Of a DNA stretch of 64,000 nucleotides, positions 62,998 to 64,000 are shown one piece after another (the first letter of the stretch is position 1; each line of letters opens with the position of its first letter). The translations under genes were made by a program, and so were the position numbers. Below the pieces are notes generated by a model. The model was not told where the DNA came from, did not search any database, and saw only the letters and a program-made list of their open reading frames with translations. The stretch is from JADJLQ01 sp038251405 (lineage in GTDB: Bacteria > Bacteroidota > Bacteroidia > Chitinophagales > Saprospiraceae), in the NCBI GenBank assembly GCA_038251405.1, contig JBBSBH010000017.1:31702-95701 (forward strand), written 5' to 3'.

Positions 62998-63516
62998 CTA
63001 CTTTTTATTGAATTTTATCCGCTTAAAAAGCAGGAATAAAAATCCAGTAAAAACAAAAGCAACAATGTTAATAAGTAAGCTATATGAATACATGTGCATA
63101 TCGTTCTTCAATACACCGTTTTCTGAGACACTGAATATAATCAGGTATAAATCCCTGATTATAAAAAAGACAAAGACAAAACTATGCAACAAACTTAGGT
63201 AGGTTTTCTTTTGCATCATGGGCAATAAAAATCCAATGGAAAGCAGCCCCCATATTCTTAAAAAAGGTATAGTGGAGGATGATCGTATATGATCAATAGA
63301 ATAGTCGGGATATAGGTTTTTTAACTGTAACCCGAGATATAAAATTCCAACTACAGCATAAGCAACTGGTAATATCGCACTTAGATCCCCGGAGAAATAT
63401 TTCGTTATGGGTTTTGACTCAGCAATGGAAAGGACTAGGAAATACAATAAAGGATATCCTGAAAAAAAAAGTAAAAATTCAAGTCGTTCCATATAAATAA
63501 AAAAACTGTTATCCAT
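62998..63516 (-). CDS. Small integral membrane protein, unknown
   Basis: About 172 residues from the ATG at 63514-63516 (MDNSFFIYMERLEF; a later MERLEF start is also possible). The longer TTG-started frame adds a leader with a spurious CSGCH. It has five hydrophobic helices (LEFLLFFSGYPLLYFLVLSIA, LSAILPVAYAVVGILYLGL, FLRIWGLLSIGFLLPM, SLLHSFVFVFFIIRDLYLIIF, LLINIVAFVFTGFLFLLF). No family is recognised. It is the only gene between the YceI operon and the second copy of the 190-bp repeat. Confidence 0.6.
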   Translation of the reverse strand: MDNSFFIYMERLEFLLFFSGYPLLYFLVLSIAESKPITKYFSGDLSAILPVAYAVVGILYLGLQLKNLYPDYSIDHIRSSSTIPFLRIWGLLSIGFLLPMMQKKTYLSLLHSFVFVFFIIRDLYLIIFSVSENGVLKNDMHMYSYSLLINIVAFVFTGFLFLLFKRIKFNKK

Positions 63517-63627
63517 TTCGTACTTTACATTTAATAAAAGATAATTAAAATTATGACATCCTGAACATAAGTGCCGCAAAATCCGCTATGCTACGTGCTC
63601 TTTACTCTTGTTAAAAATATTTCATCC

Positions 63628-63648
63628 AAAAAGCAGGGGCGCTTTTTT
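63628..63648. terminator. Possible short terminator hairpin
   Basis: AAAAAGC (63628-63634) pairs with GCTTTTT (63641-63647), with a T-run on the plus strand. The gene it would serve is unclear. Confidence 0.35.
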
Positions 63649-63667
63649 AATCAAAATAGATATTATT

Positions 63668-63863
63668 CTTTAAACCCAATTTTTGCAATTGAAGCAAAAA
63701 TTGCCAACGGTCGATGAAACAGTTGAATTGAAAACCAACTATTTATCGAGGTTAAATCTCCTATAAGTGCGGATGATGAATATCAGCATCCCTACATTTA
63801 TCGTACGGATCTGATACGACTATTGGAGTCATCAGACCTGAGTTTTGAAAATGTAATTATTTC
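63668..63863 (+). repeat. 190-bp dispersed repeat, copy B (inverted relative to copy A)
   Basis: Matches copy A (18053-18242, opposite orientation) with about nine or ten differences by eye plus small indels. The first frame reads KLPTVDETVELKTNYLSRLNLL then stops. The second lacks its ATG (ATA) but stays open through SADDEYQHPYIYRTDLIRLL to a TAG near 63880. Copy B therefore looks more degraded than copy A or ends in a different context. Confidence 0.7.
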
Positions 63864-63960
63864 CCGACTTGTACCTCTATAGAACAAGAAAATTAAAACA
63901 ATCAGATTATCAATGAATTGCAAATAAAACTTCGAATTTTACCGCACTAAGGTCGGTATT

Positions 63961-64000
63961 ATGATAAGAATTAGAGTAGTCAAAACAGGTTCTTTAGCCA
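63961..64000 (+). CDS. Start of a gene cut by window edge, perhaps a transposase
   Basis: An ATG at 63961 opens MIRIRVVKTGSLA before the window ends. This opening resembles, from memory, the N-termini of IS1634-type transposases of Bacteroidota (MIRIKVVKT... form), but 13 codons cannot prove it. The sequence just upstream contains ACCG...CGGT-like symmetry (63942-63958), which could be an end of an insertion sequence. Confidence 0.25.
   Translation, partial: MIRIRVVKTGSLA

Noticed and set aside
63517..63579. An N-terminal CSGCH heme-like motif in the longer frame of the 62998-63516 gene
   Set aside because: It lies in a TTG-started extension before a much better ATG start. The rest of the protein is a plain helical membrane protein with no cytochrome features.

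Overview
The window is AT-rich chromosomal DNA from a member of the Bacteroidota, probably near the Saprospirales/Chitinophagales. The signs are a type IX secretion (T9SS) C-terminal sorting domain, a complete Bacteroides aerotolerance (Bat) operon, a TonB receptor of the outer-membrane beta-barrel family, DUF1552/DUF1592 cytochrome genes, a Crp/Fnr regulator carrying a CALSLTCC motif, weak Shine-Dalgarno sequences and promoter-like TTTG/TAnnTTTG elements. I found no rRNA or tRNA genes.

Left part (1-18 kb). A gene runs off the left edge. A roughly 950-base gap follows and holds three tandem copies of a small structured RNA, each ending in its own intrinsic terminator. Then come uvrA, a pentapeptide-repeat protein, and a three-gene set of secreted or membrane c-type cytochromes (DUF1592-type, DUF1552, DUF2231-cytochrome). 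After a methyltransferase, a zinc alcohol dehydrogenase and a nuclease-like protein there is a sugar-use cluster (Gfo/Idh/MocA oxidoreductase, sodium:solute symporter, GH1 beta-glucosidase). A MazE/MazF pair follows, with mazF apparently cut short by a poly-A frameshift.

Middle (18-44 kb). A TolC/HlyD-type efflux pair and a DUF2064 protein lie beside the nine-gene Bat operon on the minus strand (moxR, hypothetical, DUF58, DUF4381-like, batA, batB, batC, a short BatD-like protein, batD). Next are a secreted GH99-like enzyme with a T9SS tail and a serine hydrolase. A stress and energy group follows: Dps, DUF2892, Crp/Fnr regulator, EttA, a membrane protein, a tandem UspA protein and pyruvate phosphate dikinase. 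Four solitary copies of an approximately 50-bp repeat are scattered in its gaps. The repeat resembles both Bacteroidota type II-C CRISPR repeats and the Bacteroidota promoter.

Right part (44-64 kb). A rearranged gap holds a catechol-O-methyltransferase remnant, a scrap of the neighbouring DUF418 gene and a GC-rich inverted-repeat element. It is followed by DUF2306/DUF418 membrane proteins, AhpD-like and cupin proteins, and then a two-component system directly upstream of a TonB receptor, a PepSY-like protein, a YncE-like propeller and a TolC-adaptor-RND efflux pump. The last block, on the minus strand, holds a cytochrome c, a lipoprotein, and a YceI / CX4CH-cytochrome / DUF5777 operon. Fnr-like palindromes lie near uspA, ppdK, the cytochrome c and the YceI operon, so these may be co-regulated with the Crp/Fnr gene in the window.

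A 190-bp sequence occurs twice in inverted orientation, at 18.1 kb and 63.7 kb, bracketing about 45 kb. It encodes two small overlapping reading frames of unknown nature. Beyond the second copy, what may be the start of a transposase runs off the right edge. The best candidates for something undescribed are the tandem structured RNAs, the dispersed CRISPR-like promoter repeats and this inverted pair.
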